This document shows, in pieces, positions 1 through 8,309 of a DNA stretch of 64,000 nucleotides. Each line of letters starts with the position of its first letter. Position 1 is the first letter of the stretch. Made by a program: the position numbers and the translations under genes. Source of the stretch: Agromyces ramosus (GTDB lineage: Bacteria > Actinomycetota > Actinomycetes > Actinomycetales > Microbacteriaceae); contig NZ_SGWY01000001.1 in the NCBI RefSeq assembly GCF_004216665.1, positions 1,321,498 to 1,385,497 on the forward strand, in the 5' to 3' direction. The notes beneath the pieces were generated by a model. That model made no database searches, was not told where the DNA came from, and saw only the letters and a program-made list of their open reading frames with translations.

Positions 1-1
1 G

Positions 2-946
2 CTGCTCAACTCGTGCCGTTCCGGAGCGGGCGGTACCGACGACCTGTTCTCGGGCACCGCGGCGGCGCTGGCGCACAGCGGCATCCGGGCGGTGGCCGCG
101 ATGCAGTTCTCGATCAGCGACACCGCCGCGATCGAGTTCGCCCGCGGCTTCTACTCGGCGCTGGCCCACGGCCGCGGGATCGACGAGGCCGTGCGCAGCG
201 GTCGCATCGGCATCCTCGGCCTCGGCAGGGGCACGCTCGAGTGGGTGACCCCGGTGCTGTACCTCCGCGGCGACGACACCCGGCTCTTCGACGTCGCGCG
301 CGCGACCATGACGCCGGCCGCTGCGGCGCCGGTGGCCGCGTCGGCAGGGTCGACGGCGTCGCCCCCACGGATTCAGCCTCCTGCGGATCGGCCGCCTCAG
401 GAGTCCTCTTCCAGCACCGAGGGCTCGGGCCCTCGGTGGAAGCCATGGCTCGTCGGCGGTGGCGTGGTCCTCGCGGCAGCCGCCGGGGCGCTCATCACCT
501 TCGTGTTCCTGCCGCGGGGGACGGGCGGGGTCGACGACACCGGCGGCGGCGGGGGCGGCGGCGGGGACGACGGTGGCTCGCTGACCACGAACGAGGTGAC
601 CGTGCCGATGGATGTCGCGTGGACGGCGACCGGCGTCTCGTGCGAGGAGGGCGACACCATCCGCATCTCGGCGCGCGGCCTGGGAGTGTACGGCACCAGC
701 GGGGGCACCGTCGGGCCGGACGGCCTCCCCGGTGACGAGTCGCTGGATCAACGCGTGGAGGACGACATCCAGACGTTCGCGCTGATGGGGCGGCTCGAGA
801 ACCAGACCAAGGCGTTCTCCGTCTACACCGAGGAGGCGTACCTGTGCCCGGAGCCGGGCGAGATGTACCTCGGGCCGAATGACGTCCAACTCGACGGCAA
901 CAGCGGCGCGTTCACCGCCACCGTCACGCTCGTTCCAGCGGAATGA
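2..946 (+). CDS. CHAT protease - TM - LecA-like receptor, paralogue A (5' truncated by window)
   Basis: The reading frame is open from base 2, so the N-terminal half lies outside the window. What remains begins inside the CHAT (caspase HetF-associated with TPRs) domain at the catalytic cysteine motif LLNSCRSGAGG, followed by a low-complexity linker, one membrane helix (starting WLVGGGVVLAAAAG, about 450-515) and a Gly/Asp-rich spacer. The C-terminal domain of about 115 residues ends in a PND..GNSGAF motif and carries two cysteines (GVSCEEG and YLCPEPG). The motif and domain length match the LecA/PA-IL galactose-lectin fold. The paired cysteines and the helix suggest that the C-terminus is outside the cell. 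The same architecture recurs in the three paralogues downstream. The protease fold is clear; the lectin assignment is my reading of motifs. Confidence 0.82.
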   Translation: MLNSCRSGAGGTDDLFSGTAAALAHSGIRAVAAMQFSISDTAAIEFARGFYSALAHGRGIDEAVRSGRIGILGLGRGTLEWVTPVLYLRGDDTRLFDVARATMTPAAAAPVAASAGSTASPPRIQPPADRPPQESSSSTEGSGPRWKPWLVGGGVVLAAAAGALITFVFLPRGTGGVDDTGGGGGGGGDDGGSLTTNEVTVPMDVAWTATGVSCEEGDTIRISARGLGVYGTSGGTVGPDGLPGDESLDQRVEDDIQTFALMGRLENQTKAFSVYTEEAYLCPEPGEMYLGPNDVQLDGNSGAFTATVTLVPAE

Positions 947-956
947 AGGAGCCGTG

Positions 957-1034
957 ATGTCGGTGCATCCCCGCAGCGCAAGGTCAGTGGCTCCACTCCG
1001 TGCAGGCGACCCGCGAGCGAAGATGCGCCCATGA
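957..1034 (+). CDS. 25-aa micro-ORF coupled to CHAT paralogue B
   Basis: An ATG at 957 follows a strong AAGGAG ribosome site (946-951) at 5-nt spacing. The frame ends in TGA at 1032-1034, overlapping the ATG of the next CHAT gene (ATGA, 1031-1034). Paralogue B itself has only a weak GAAG ribosome site, so translation of this short frame could deliver ribosomes to it. The peptide is basic and matches no family I know. It may be only a translational-coupling device, or chance. Confidence 0.4.
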   Translation: MSVHPRSARSVAPLRAGDPRAKMRP

Positions 1035-2713
1035 ACGCGGTGATGGAGTTGGAGATCGGGCCCGGACCCGAGTCGGGCTCCTACCTCGTGCGCGTCCTGC
1101 GATCCGTCGGCGGCGGCGAGCCTTCCGAGACGATCACGCTCGACCTCGACGAACTCGTCGACCGCCGTCCCGCCCTCGAGGCGAGCGTGCTCCTGTCGTC
1201 GATCGCGGCGCGACGCGTGGTGCCCGACACCGAGGCGGCGATCCAGGACGTGGGCCGCCGGCTGTTCGAGTCCGCGTTCACGGGCAGCGTCGCGAGCGCC
1301 TATCGCACGAGCATCGCCGTCGCCTCCGAACGCGGCACGAGCGTGCAGATCGCCCTGCGACTGAACGCGCCGGGTCTTGCGGCCCTGCCATGGGAGGCGC
1401 TCTACGACCCCGAGACCCAGACCTACCTGTGCCGCAAGGAGCCGCTGGTTCGGAACGTGCCCACACCGCACGCCGCCACCGCCCTCGCGGTCGCCTCCCC
1501 GCTGCGCGTGCTCGCCATGGTCGCGTCGCCGCGTGGGCTGCCCGCGCTCGACGTCGACGGCGAGCGCGAGCGACTGCAGTCCGCGCTGGAGCCGCAGATC
1601 GCGTCCGGCCGCGTGGAGCTGCACTGGCTCGAGGACGTCTCATGGGAGGGCGTGCACCACAGTCTCCTCAGCCAGGAGTGGCACGTGCTGCACTTCATCG
1701 GACACGGCACCTACGACGTCGACACCGACGAGGGCGTGCTCGCGTTGGTCGGACGCGACGGCCGCGCCGACTACGTCACCGCGTCGAGCCTCGCCGACCT
1801 GCTCGACGAGGCCGAACCCACGCCCCGGCTCGTGGTCCTCAACTCGTGCCAGTCGGGCGCGGGTGGAACGACCGACCTGTTCTCCGGCACCGCCGCCGCC
1901 CTCGCGTACAGCGGCATCCAAGCGGTCGCGGCCATGCAGTTCTCCATCAGCGACACGGCCGCGCTCGCGTTCGCGCGCGGCTTCTACACCGCCCTCGCCT
2001 ACGGCCGCGGCATCGACGAGGCGATGCGGAGCGGCCGCATCGGCATCCTCGGCATGGGCCGCGGAACGCTCGAGTGGGTCACGCCCGTGCTGTACCTCCG
2101 GGGAGAGGGCGCCCGCCTGTTCGACGTGGTGCCCGTGGAAGCGCCCAGCGCGAGTCGGTCGGATGCCTCCGCCCAACCCGTCCAGCCCGCGGCATCCGTC
2201 GCCGGCGAACCCGAGGAGCCGGCAACGCGCGGCCAGCGCCGGAAGGCGATCATCGTCGGCATCATCGCCGGCGTACTCGCGGTGGGCGGGGTGATCGCGG
2301 CGTTCGCACTGCGGCCGACCGACGGGGGCGGGTCGGACGACGGAGGCTCGGAGAGCACCGCCGAGCTCGCGGTGCCGCTGGCCATCGACTGGGTCGACGT
2401 GGGGCTCTACTGCACCCTGGGCGATGAGTTCGTGATCGAGGTGAGTGGGCGCGGCTGGCTCGATTCGACTCCGGAATCGCAGATCGGGCCCGAGGGCCTG
2501 ACGGACGGCGAGCGCCCGGAGGACCGCGTGCTGGCGGACGCGAACACGGGCTCGGTCATCGGAAAGCTCAACACCACCCCCGAGATCTTCCCGGTCGGCG
2601 AGGGCACGACCTATGCCTGCCCCGCGCAGGGGGACCTGATGCTCGGGGTGAACGACACGGACCTCGCGGACAACAGCGGCGAGTTCGGGGCGTTCGTCAC
2701 GCTCAACCACTAG
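1031..2713 (+). CDS. CHAT protease - TM - LecA-like receptor, paralogue B
   Basis: A 560-aa protein. Residues 1-135 form the usual N-terminal half of CHAT proteins (VQIALRL..PGLAALPWEALYDPET). Residues 160-365 are the CHAT protease with the catalytic dyad visible: His225 in HFIGHGTYD and Cys273 in VLNSCQSGAGG. A short Ala/Pro/Glu linker leads to a membrane helix at about 406-428. The C-terminal domain (about 445-560) has a cysteine pair (LYC, YAC), a GPEGL turn and GVNDTDLADNSGEF, matching the Ca/sugar-binding end of LecA-like lectins. The expected topology is protease inside and lectin outside. Start chosen by homology with the other paralogues (MxxxxELEIGxGP). CHAT domains are proteases in several bacterial conflict systems; the role here is unknown. 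Catalytic residues are intact. Confidence 0.88.
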   Translation: MNAVMELEIGPGPESGSYLVRVLRSVGGGEPSETITLDLDELVDRRPALEASVLLSSIAARRVVPDTEAAIQDVGRRLFESAFTGSVASAYRTSIAVASERGTSVQIALRLNAPGLAALPWEALYDPETQTYLCRKEPLVRNVPTPHAATALAVASPLRVLAMVASPRGLPALDVDGERERLQSALEPQIASGRVELHWLEDVSWEGVHHSLLSQEWHVLHFIGHGTYDVDTDEGVLALVGRDGRADYVTASSLADLLDEAEPTPRLVVLNSCQSGAGGTTDLFSGTAAALAYSGIQAVAAMQFSISDTAALAFARGFYTALAYGRGIDEAMRSGRIGILGMGRGTLEWVTPVLYLRGEGARLFDVVPVEAPSASRSDASAQPVQPAASVAGEPEEPATRGQRRKAIIVGIIAGVLAVGGVIAAFALRPTDGGGSDDGGSESTAELAVPLAIDWVDVGLYCTLGDEFVIEVSGRGWLDSTPESQIGPEGLTDGERPEDRVLADANTGSVIGKLNTTPEIFPVGEGTTYACPAQGDLMLGVNDTDLADNSGEFGAFVTLNH

Positions 2714-2735
2714 CGGCACGGCGACGGGGGGAACC

Positions 2736-3164
2736 ATGCAGCGGATCGCGATCTTCACGACGGAGGACGGCGGCGAGGTCGCCATCCAGGTGGCCGACGA
2801 CGCTCCACCGGGCGCGGGCGAGGGCGCCCCGGTGGAGGCGCCCGGTGCGGCGCCTGGAAACGAGTACGGTGCACCGCCGGGGCTGACGGTGCGCGGCATC
2901 CCGAGCGGATCACTCCAGACCCGCGGCGTCACGAGCGGGCGCCTCGTCGAACGCACCCAGCAGAGCCTCGACGAGGTGCTCTCCCATGCGAGGCCGGCGG
3001 TGACGACGCTGCTGCGCCAGGTACGCGGGCAGGATGACGCCCCCGATGAGCTGGAGGTGGAGTTCGGCATCCAGATCAGTCTCGAGGTGGGGGCGTACAT
3101 CGCGGCGGCGAGCTCGACCGCGAACTTCCGCGTGACGATGCGGTGGCACTCGCATGCGAACTGA
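2736..3164 (+). CDS. Trypco1 / CU044_2847-type small protein
   Basis: A 142-aa protein starting 22 nt after paralogue B, with a GGGGGG ribosome site. A variable Pro/Gly-rich N-terminal half (residues 25-60) is followed by a helical stretch (70-90). The C-terminal signature ELEVEFGIQISLEVGAYIAA..ANFRVTMRW is typical of the trypsin-co-occurring domain 1 (CU044_2847 family). That family is known from gene neighbourhoods of conflict systems built on trypsin, caspase/CHAT or STAND proteins, where it is taken for a small adaptor or sensor module. Its place inside the CHAT operon fits that picture. No catalytic residues or membrane segment are seen. The function is inferred from neighbourhood only. 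Confidence 0.65.
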   Translation: MQRIAIFTTEDGGEVAIQVADDAPPGAGEGAPVEAPGAAPGNEYGAPPGLTVRGIPSGSLQTRGVTSGRLVERTQQSLDEVLSHARPAVTTLLRQVRGQDDAPDELEVEFGIQISLEVGAYIAAASSTANFRVTMRWHSHAN

Positions 3165-3239
3165 CTCCGGAGATGCACCGAGCCGGATTCCAGTGCCTGC
3201 ACGGTTGGCGTGACGACCCCTGACGACAAGGATGCGCGC

Positions 3240-5420
3240 ATGAACACGGTCATGGAGTTGGAGATCGGGCCCGGCCCGGAAGCGGGCTCCTACGTCGTGC
3301 ACGTCCTGCGGTCCGTCGGCGGCGGCGAGCCGAGCCAGGCGATCACGCTCGACCTCGACGAGCTCGTGGATGGACGACCGCTCCTCGAGGCGACCGTGCT
3401 GTCTTCCTCGGTCTCGGCACGACGCGTCATGTCGGACACCGAGGCCGTCGTGCAGGAGGTCGGGCACCGGCTCTTCGAGTCGACCTTCAGCGGCGCCGTC
3501 CGCACCGCGTACCGCACGAGCATGGCGGTCGCCTCCGAGCGCGGCACGGGCGTGCAGATCGCCCTGCGCCTCACGGCGCCCGGCCTCGCAGCACTGCCGT
3601 GGGAGACCCTCTTCGATGCCGAGACCGGCGCGTACCTCTGCCGCAAGGAGCCGCTCGTGCGCTACGTGCCAGCTCCGCATGCCGCGGCCGCACTGGCCAT
3701 CGAGCCCCCGATGCGGGTGCTCGGCATGATCTCCTCGCCGCGTGGGCTGCCCGCGCTCGACGTCGACGGCGAGCGGGAGCGACTCGAACAGGCCCTCCGA
3801 CCGCACCTCGACTCGGGGCGGGTCGAGCTGGAGTGGCTCGACGAGGTGTCGTGGACCGGTGTGCACGGCAAGCTGCTCGAGGGGCAGTGGCACGTGCTGC
3901 ACTTCGTCGGCCACGGCACGTACGACGTGGACACCGACGAGGGCGTGCTCGCGTTCGTCGGGCGCGACGGCCGCGCCGACTACGTCACCGCCTCGAGCCT
4001 CGCGGACCTGCTCGACGAGGCCGAGCCCACGCCCCGCCTCGTGGTGCTGAACTCGTGCCAGTCGGGAGCGGGTGGCACGACCGACCTGTTCTCGGGCACC
4101 GCCGCGGCACTGGCCCACAGCGGCATCCGCGCGGTCGCCGCCATGCAGTTCTCCATCAGCGACACCGCGGCGATCGAGTTCGCCCGCGGGTTCTACACCG
4201 CCCTGTCGCACGGCCGGGGCATCGACGAGGCGGTGCGGAGCGGCCGCATCGGCATCCTCGGCATGGGCCGCGGAACGCTCGAGTGGGTCACGCCCGTGCT
4301 GTACCTGCGCGGGGAGGACACGCAGCTCTTCGACGTGGCCCCGCTGTCGACCGCGGAGCTGGAGGCGCCGAAGGACTCAGCCGTCGAGGTGCCCGTCGCA
4401 CCTCCGGGCCGGGCAGCGGATGCCGCACCGCCGACTCCTGCGGACGGGACCGCGACGTCGACGCCGACGCCAGCGCTGACGGCACCGGTCGCGGCGCGTG
4501 CTCCGGAGCCGGTCGACTCGCCCTCGACCTCCACGTCGAGACCGGTCGCCACGTCGGCTCCCGCAGCCGAGTCGACCGGATCGAAGCCGCCCGGCACGCC
4601 GACCGCGCCGCCACCGCGGCATCCGGCACCGGCACCGGCACCTCGAGGCTCGACGTCCTCGGGAGCAAGGTCGGAGGCGCCGTGGTGGACGGCGCCCCCC
4701 GCGCGACGGCCGCCTCCCGTTGCTCCCACCGTCTCGTCGCCCGCCGGCCGGCCGAGCGGAGTCGGCTCGAGCACCGGTACGCCGACAGCTCGACCGCCGA
4801 ACTCGGGGCCGCCGAACTCCGGGCCGCCGAACCGACCCCATGCGAGCCCGGGCGCGCACCCCGCATCGACGCGACGCTGGACGCCTTGGCTTGTCGTGGG
4901 TGTCGTGTCGATCGCCGCCATCGTGGGCGCGATCGGGGCGGTCACCCTGCTTCGCCCCGATTCGGGACTCGGCGGCACGCCGATCGGCGAGTTCGTGGGT
5001 GCGCCCGACCCGGTCCGGGACGACGCCCGAACGCCGGACGAAGCCGACGCCGGGGTCCTCGTGACGGAGAAGGTGGTCCCCCTCGACTACGAGGATTTCG
5101 TCTACACCGAGTACGTCTGCCAGCCTGACGCCGAATACCGGATCACGGCCACGAGTGAAGGAGCGACGCACGATGGCACCCCGGTCGGGCCCAACGGAAT
5201 CGGTGACGGAGCCGGCGCCGAGTCCCCGCCCTACGCATACGCGTTGGCCTCACTCCTCGTGGGGGTGCGCGGCTCCGACGCAATGGAGTTCGTCGGCAGT
5301 GACGGCGCGTACACGTGCCAGAGCTCGGCGGAGATGAAGCTCACCGTGAACGACGTCGTGAACCTCGAACGCAACTCCGGCCACTTCCGTGTGCGGATCT
5401 CCCAGGTCTCCGGCGGATGA
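3240..5420 (+). CDS. CHAT protease - TM - LecA-like receptor, paralogue C (long linker)
   Basis: A 726-aa protein. The ATG at 3240 is chosen over an in-frame GTG at 3210 because it matches the paralogue N-termini and has AAGGA at 7-nt spacing. CHAT residues His225 (HFVGHGTYD) and Cys273 (VLNSCQSGAGG) are in the same register as the other copies. It differs in a linker of about 185 residues (365-549) very rich in Pro, Ala, Thr and Ser, including a PPNSGPPNSGPPN repeat, placed between the protease and the membrane helix (about 550-572). The C-terminal LecA-like domain keeps the two cysteines (YVCQ, YTCQ) and ends TVNDVVNLERNSGHF. The linker would extend the protease far from the membrane. The frame stays open and regular, so this is not a decayed copy. 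Confidence 0.87.
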   Translation: MNTVMELEIGPGPEAGSYVVHVLRSVGGGEPSQAITLDLDELVDGRPLLEATVLSSSVSARRVMSDTEAVVQEVGHRLFESTFSGAVRTAYRTSMAVASERGTGVQIALRLTAPGLAALPWETLFDAETGAYLCRKEPLVRYVPAPHAAAALAIEPPMRVLGMISSPRGLPALDVDGERERLEQALRPHLDSGRVELEWLDEVSWTGVHGKLLEGQWHVLHFVGHGTYDVDTDEGVLAFVGRDGRADYVTASSLADLLDEAEPTPRLVVLNSCQSGAGGTTDLFSGTAAALAHSGIRAVAAMQFSISDTAAIEFARGFYTALSHGRGIDEAVRSGRIGILGMGRGTLEWVTPVLYLRGEDTQLFDVAPLSTAELEAPKDSAVEVPVAPPGRAADAAPPTPADGTATSTPTPALTAPVAARAPEPVDSPSTSTSRPVATSAPAAESTGSKPPGTPTAPPPRHPAPAPAPRGSTSSGARSEAPWWTAPPARRPPPVAPTVSSPAGRPSGVGSSTGTPTARPPNSGPPNSGPPNRPHASPGAHPASTRRWTPWLVVGVVSIAAIVGAIGAVTLLRPDSGLGGTPIGEFVGAPDPVRDDARTPDEADAGVLVTEKVVPLDYEDFVYTEYVCQPDAEYRITATSEGATHDGTPVGPNGIGDGAGAESPPYAYALASLLVGVRGSDAMEFVGSDGAYTCQSSAEMKLTVNDVVNLERNSGHFRVRISQVSGG

Positions 5421-5435
5421 CGGGAGGCCGAATCG

Positions 5436-7073
5436 ATGGAAACGGCGATCGAGTTGGAGATCGGATCGGGACCTGATCCCGGCACCTATGTCGTGCGCGT
5501 GCTGCGTTCGGTCGGCGGCGGCGAGCCGGTGGCGACGATCAGGCTGGACGTCGACGAGCTCGTCTCGCAACGGCCGCACGTCGAGGCGAGCATCCTGTCG
5601 TCGTCGGTCTCGACGCGGCGGATCATGTCCGACACCGAGGCTGCCGTGCAGGGCGTGGGGGTCCAGCTGTTCGATGCGACCTTCACCGGCGACATCCGCA
5701 CGGCGTACCGGACCAGCGCGGCCGTCGCGGCCGAGCGCGGCAAGGGCGTGCAGATCGCGCTGCGGCTCGACGCGCCGGGCCTGGCGGCACTGCCGTGGGA
5801 GGCGCTGTTCGACCCTGAGACCCAGGCATACCTGTGCCTCAAGGAGCCGCTCGTGCGCCACGTACCGGCGCCCTTCTCGCCGCCCGCGCTGGCGGTCACC
5901 CCGCCGCTCAAGGTGCTGGGAATGATCTCGTCGCCGTCGGGCCTGCCCGCACTCGACGTCGAGGCGGAGCGCGGTCGCCTCGAGGAGGCCCTGCGCCCTC
6001 ACCTCGACGCGGGGCGAGTCGAGCTGCACTGGCTCGACGACGTCAGTTGGACCGGCGTGCACGACAAGCTCCTCGAGGAGGAGTGGCACGTGCTGCACTT
6101 CATCGGCCACGGAGGGTACGACACCGAGACCGACGAGGGCGTGCTCGCCTTCGTCGGACGCAATGGCCGCGTCGACTACGTGCCGGCTTCGAGGCTCGCC
6201 GACCTCCTCGACGAGGCCGAGCCGACGCCGCGGCTCGTGGTGCTGAACTCATGCCAGTCCGGGGCATCCGGCACCCTCGATCTCTTCTCCGGCACGGCGG
6301 CGGCGCTCGCGCACAGCGGCATCCACGCGGTCGCCGCGATGCAGTACGCGATCAGCGACGACGCCGCCATCGCGTTCGCCCGCGGGTTCTACAAGGCGCT
6401 CGCGCACGGTCGCGGCATCGACGAGGCGGTGCGCAGCGGACGCATCGGCATCCTCGGCCTCAGTCGCGGAACCCTCGAGTGGATCACGCCCGTGCTGTAC
6501 CTCCGCGGAGAGGACACGCACCTCTTCGACATCGCGCCGATGCCGGAAGGTCCGCCCGCGCGGGCGCGGCCGGTCCGACGGAAGGCGTGGCTGATCGCGG
6601 CGGCGATCGCGGCCATCGCGGTCGGGGGCGGCGTCGCCGCGGCGCTGCTGCTGCGCCCCGACGGCGGCGTGTCAGGGAACGGCGGCGGTCAGGGCAACGG
6701 CGGACAGCCGGTGATGAAGGAGGTGACGGTGCCGGTCGACCAGGCGTGGACCGAGACCGGTGTGTTCTGCGCCGCCAACGGCACCCTCAACGTCAAGGCC
6801 AGCGGGCAGGCCACCTACGACGAGACCGAAGCGCCCGTGGGCCCCGACGGGGTGACCAGCGGGGAGCTCTTCGAATCGCGGGTCTACCGGGACGCGGACA
6901 CCGCATCGCTCATCGGGTCGCTCGACACGTATTCCGAGCCGTTCTTCGTCGGCTATGCGGCCAGGTACGAGTGTCCGATCGACGGCTGGCTCCTCCTCGG
7001 CATCAACGACAACGACCTCGCCGGCAATCGGGGCGAGTTCTGGGCGGCGGTCACCTACACGCCGCCGCAGTGA
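5436..7073 (+). CDS. CHAT protease - TM - LecA-like receptor, paralogue D
   Basis: A 545-aa protein, 15 nt after paralogue C, with a GGGAGG ribosome site. The dyad is intact: His225 in HFIGHGGYD and Cys273 in VLNSCQSGASG. The linker is very short (about 15 residues), then a helix at about 384-407 and a Gly/Asn spacer. The C-terminal LecA-like domain has a cysteine pair (VFCAANG, YECPIDG) and GINDNDLAGNRGEF. Last gene of the array. Together the four copies keep protease and ectodomain but vary in linker length and ectodomain sequence, as expected if they sense different ligands. Confidence 0.87.
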   Translation: METAIELEIGSGPDPGTYVVRVLRSVGGGEPVATIRLDVDELVSQRPHVEASILSSSVSTRRIMSDTEAAVQGVGVQLFDATFTGDIRTAYRTSAAVAAERGKGVQIALRLDAPGLAALPWEALFDPETQAYLCLKEPLVRHVPAPFSPPALAVTPPLKVLGMISSPSGLPALDVEAERGRLEEALRPHLDAGRVELHWLDDVSWTGVHDKLLEEEWHVLHFIGHGGYDTETDEGVLAFVGRNGRVDYVPASRLADLLDEAEPTPRLVVLNSCQSGASGTLDLFSGTAAALAHSGIHAVAAMQYAISDDAAIAFARGFYKALAHGRGIDEAVRSGRIGILGLSRGTLEWITPVLYLRGEDTHLFDIAPMPEGPPARARPVRRKAWLIAAAIAAIAVGGGVAAALLLRPDGGVSGNGGGQGNGGQPVMKEVTVPVDQAWTETGVFCAANGTLNVKASGQATYDETEAPVGPDGVTSGELFESRVYRDADTASLIGSLDTYSEPFFVGYAARYECPIDGWLLLGINDNDLAGNRGEFWAAVTYTPPQ

Positions 7074-7199
7074 CGGAACGGATGTGGCGGACGGACCACC
7101 TGCACGCCCGACGCCTCGCGACCGTCCGGTGCCGCTCCCACCTCGCCCGAGGGTGCGGGTCGCTACCATCGGGAGCAACCCCCTCGACGGAAGGTCGAC

Positions 7200-8288
7200 A
7201 TGCCCACTACGGCAGAACCCCGGGTCGCGCTCTACTTCGACTTCGACAACATCGTCATCTCGCGCTACGACCAGCTGCACGGCGACGGCGCCTACCGCAA
7301 GGACACGTCGCGCGGAAAGGCACCCACCGCCGGCACGCAGACCGCCGGCAAGCTCGTCACCGCGACCGTCGACATCGACGCCGTACTCGACTTCGCCGCC
7401 ACGTTCGGCACGATCGCGATCGCTCGCGCCTACGCCGACTGGTCGACGCCCATCAACGCGAGCTACCGCGGCCAGCTCATCGACCGGGCGGTCGACCTCG
7501 TGCAGCTCTTCCCCCTGTCGGCGACGAAGAACGGCGCCGACATCCGCCTCTCGGTCGACGCCGTGGAGGACATGTTCCGCATCGAGGACCTCACGCACAT
7601 CGTGATCGTCGCCGGCGATTCCGACTACGTCGCGCTGGCGCAGAAGGCCAAGCGCCTCGGCCGGTACGTCGTGGGCATCGGCGTCGCGGGCGGCACGAGC
7701 CGTGCGCTCACGGCATCGTGCGACGAGTACGCCGACTACGACGCCTTGCTCACAACGGATGCCGCAGTCGAGGAGGACGAGGCCGCCGCGGGCGAGCCGC
7801 CGGCGGCATCCGCGGCAGAGGCGCCGGCGGCATCCGCGGCGGAGGCGCCGAAGACGAGGCGGGCCAGTCGTGGTGGCGGCAGGGCCAAGTCGACGGATGC
7901 CGCGGCGACGGCCCCCGCGGCTGCCGCGCCCGCCGAGGCGGACGAAACCCGCGATGCCGCCGAGTCCCCCGCCGCGAGCGGGAGCGGACGGCGCACGGCG
8001 CCGCCGCCCGCGCTGAGCTTCTCCGACGGGACGGAGGCGGCCCCGGCCTCGGGCACCCGGAATCCCGGGCGCCTCATCCTCAAGGCCCTCGAGCTGCTGC
8101 GCGCGAAGAACGATGAGGAATGGCAGCCCTCGGGTGCGGTCAAGAACCAGATGCTCCGCATGGACCCGTCGTTCCAGGAGCGGAAGCTGGGGTTCGGCTC
8201 CTTCAGTGACTTCGTGAAGTCGCGCGGCGGAGTGGTCGAGCTCGACGAGGCCGGCAACCGCATCCGGATCCGCCCCAAGAAGGGCTGA
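7200..8288 (+). CDS. NYN-domain protein with C-terminal OST-HTH/LOTUS domain
   Basis: A 362-aa protein. Residues 8-185 form a NYN (PIN-like nuclease) domain with conserved acidic residues in YFDFDN (Asp14, Asp16), KNGADIRLSVDA and AGDSDY (Asp140, Asp142). An Ala/Glu/Arg linker (about 185-285) contains a 24-nt tandem repeat encoding AAS/AEAP units. Residues 290-358 match the OST-HTH/LOTUS winged helix that binds RNA or G-quadruplexes. Bacterial proteins of this build are thought to act in RNA processing or turnover. Start supported by GGAAGG. It follows the CHAT array by 126 nt and may be a separate unit. Confidence 0.85.
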   Translation: MPTTAEPRVALYFDFDNIVISRYDQLHGDGAYRKDTSRGKAPTAGTQTAGKLVTATVDIDAVLDFAATFGTIAIARAYADWSTPINASYRGQLIDRAVDLVQLFPLSATKNGADIRLSVDAVEDMFRIEDLTHIVIVAGDSDYVALAQKAKRLGRYVVGIGVAGGTSRALTASCDEYADYDALLTTDAAVEEDEAAAGEPPAASAAEAPAASAAEAPKTRRASRGGGRAKSTDAAATAPAAAAPAEADETRDAAESPAASGSGRRTAPPPALSFSDGTEAAPASGTRNPGRLILKALELLRAKNDEEWQPSGAVKNQMLRMDPSFQERKLGFGSFSDFVKSRGGVVELDEAGNRIRIRPKKG

Positions 8289-8309
8289 CCCGGCCGACCC
8301 CGCCCCGTG

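Noticed and set aside
3173..3223. 16-codon frame upstream of paralogue C as another coupled micro-ORF
   Set aside because: GGAG directly abuts the ATG and the frame ends 16 nt before the start at 3240, so no coupling.
3210..3239. GTG at 3210 as start of CHAT paralogue C
   Set aside because: ATG at 3240 matches the N-termini of the paralogues and has AAGGA at 7 nt.
1640..3253. Long antisense reading frame (537 codons) opposite CHAT paralogue B
   Set aside because: Composition is Arg/Val/Ala shadow of the GC-rich coding strand, with no domain; the plus-strand frame has clear motifs.
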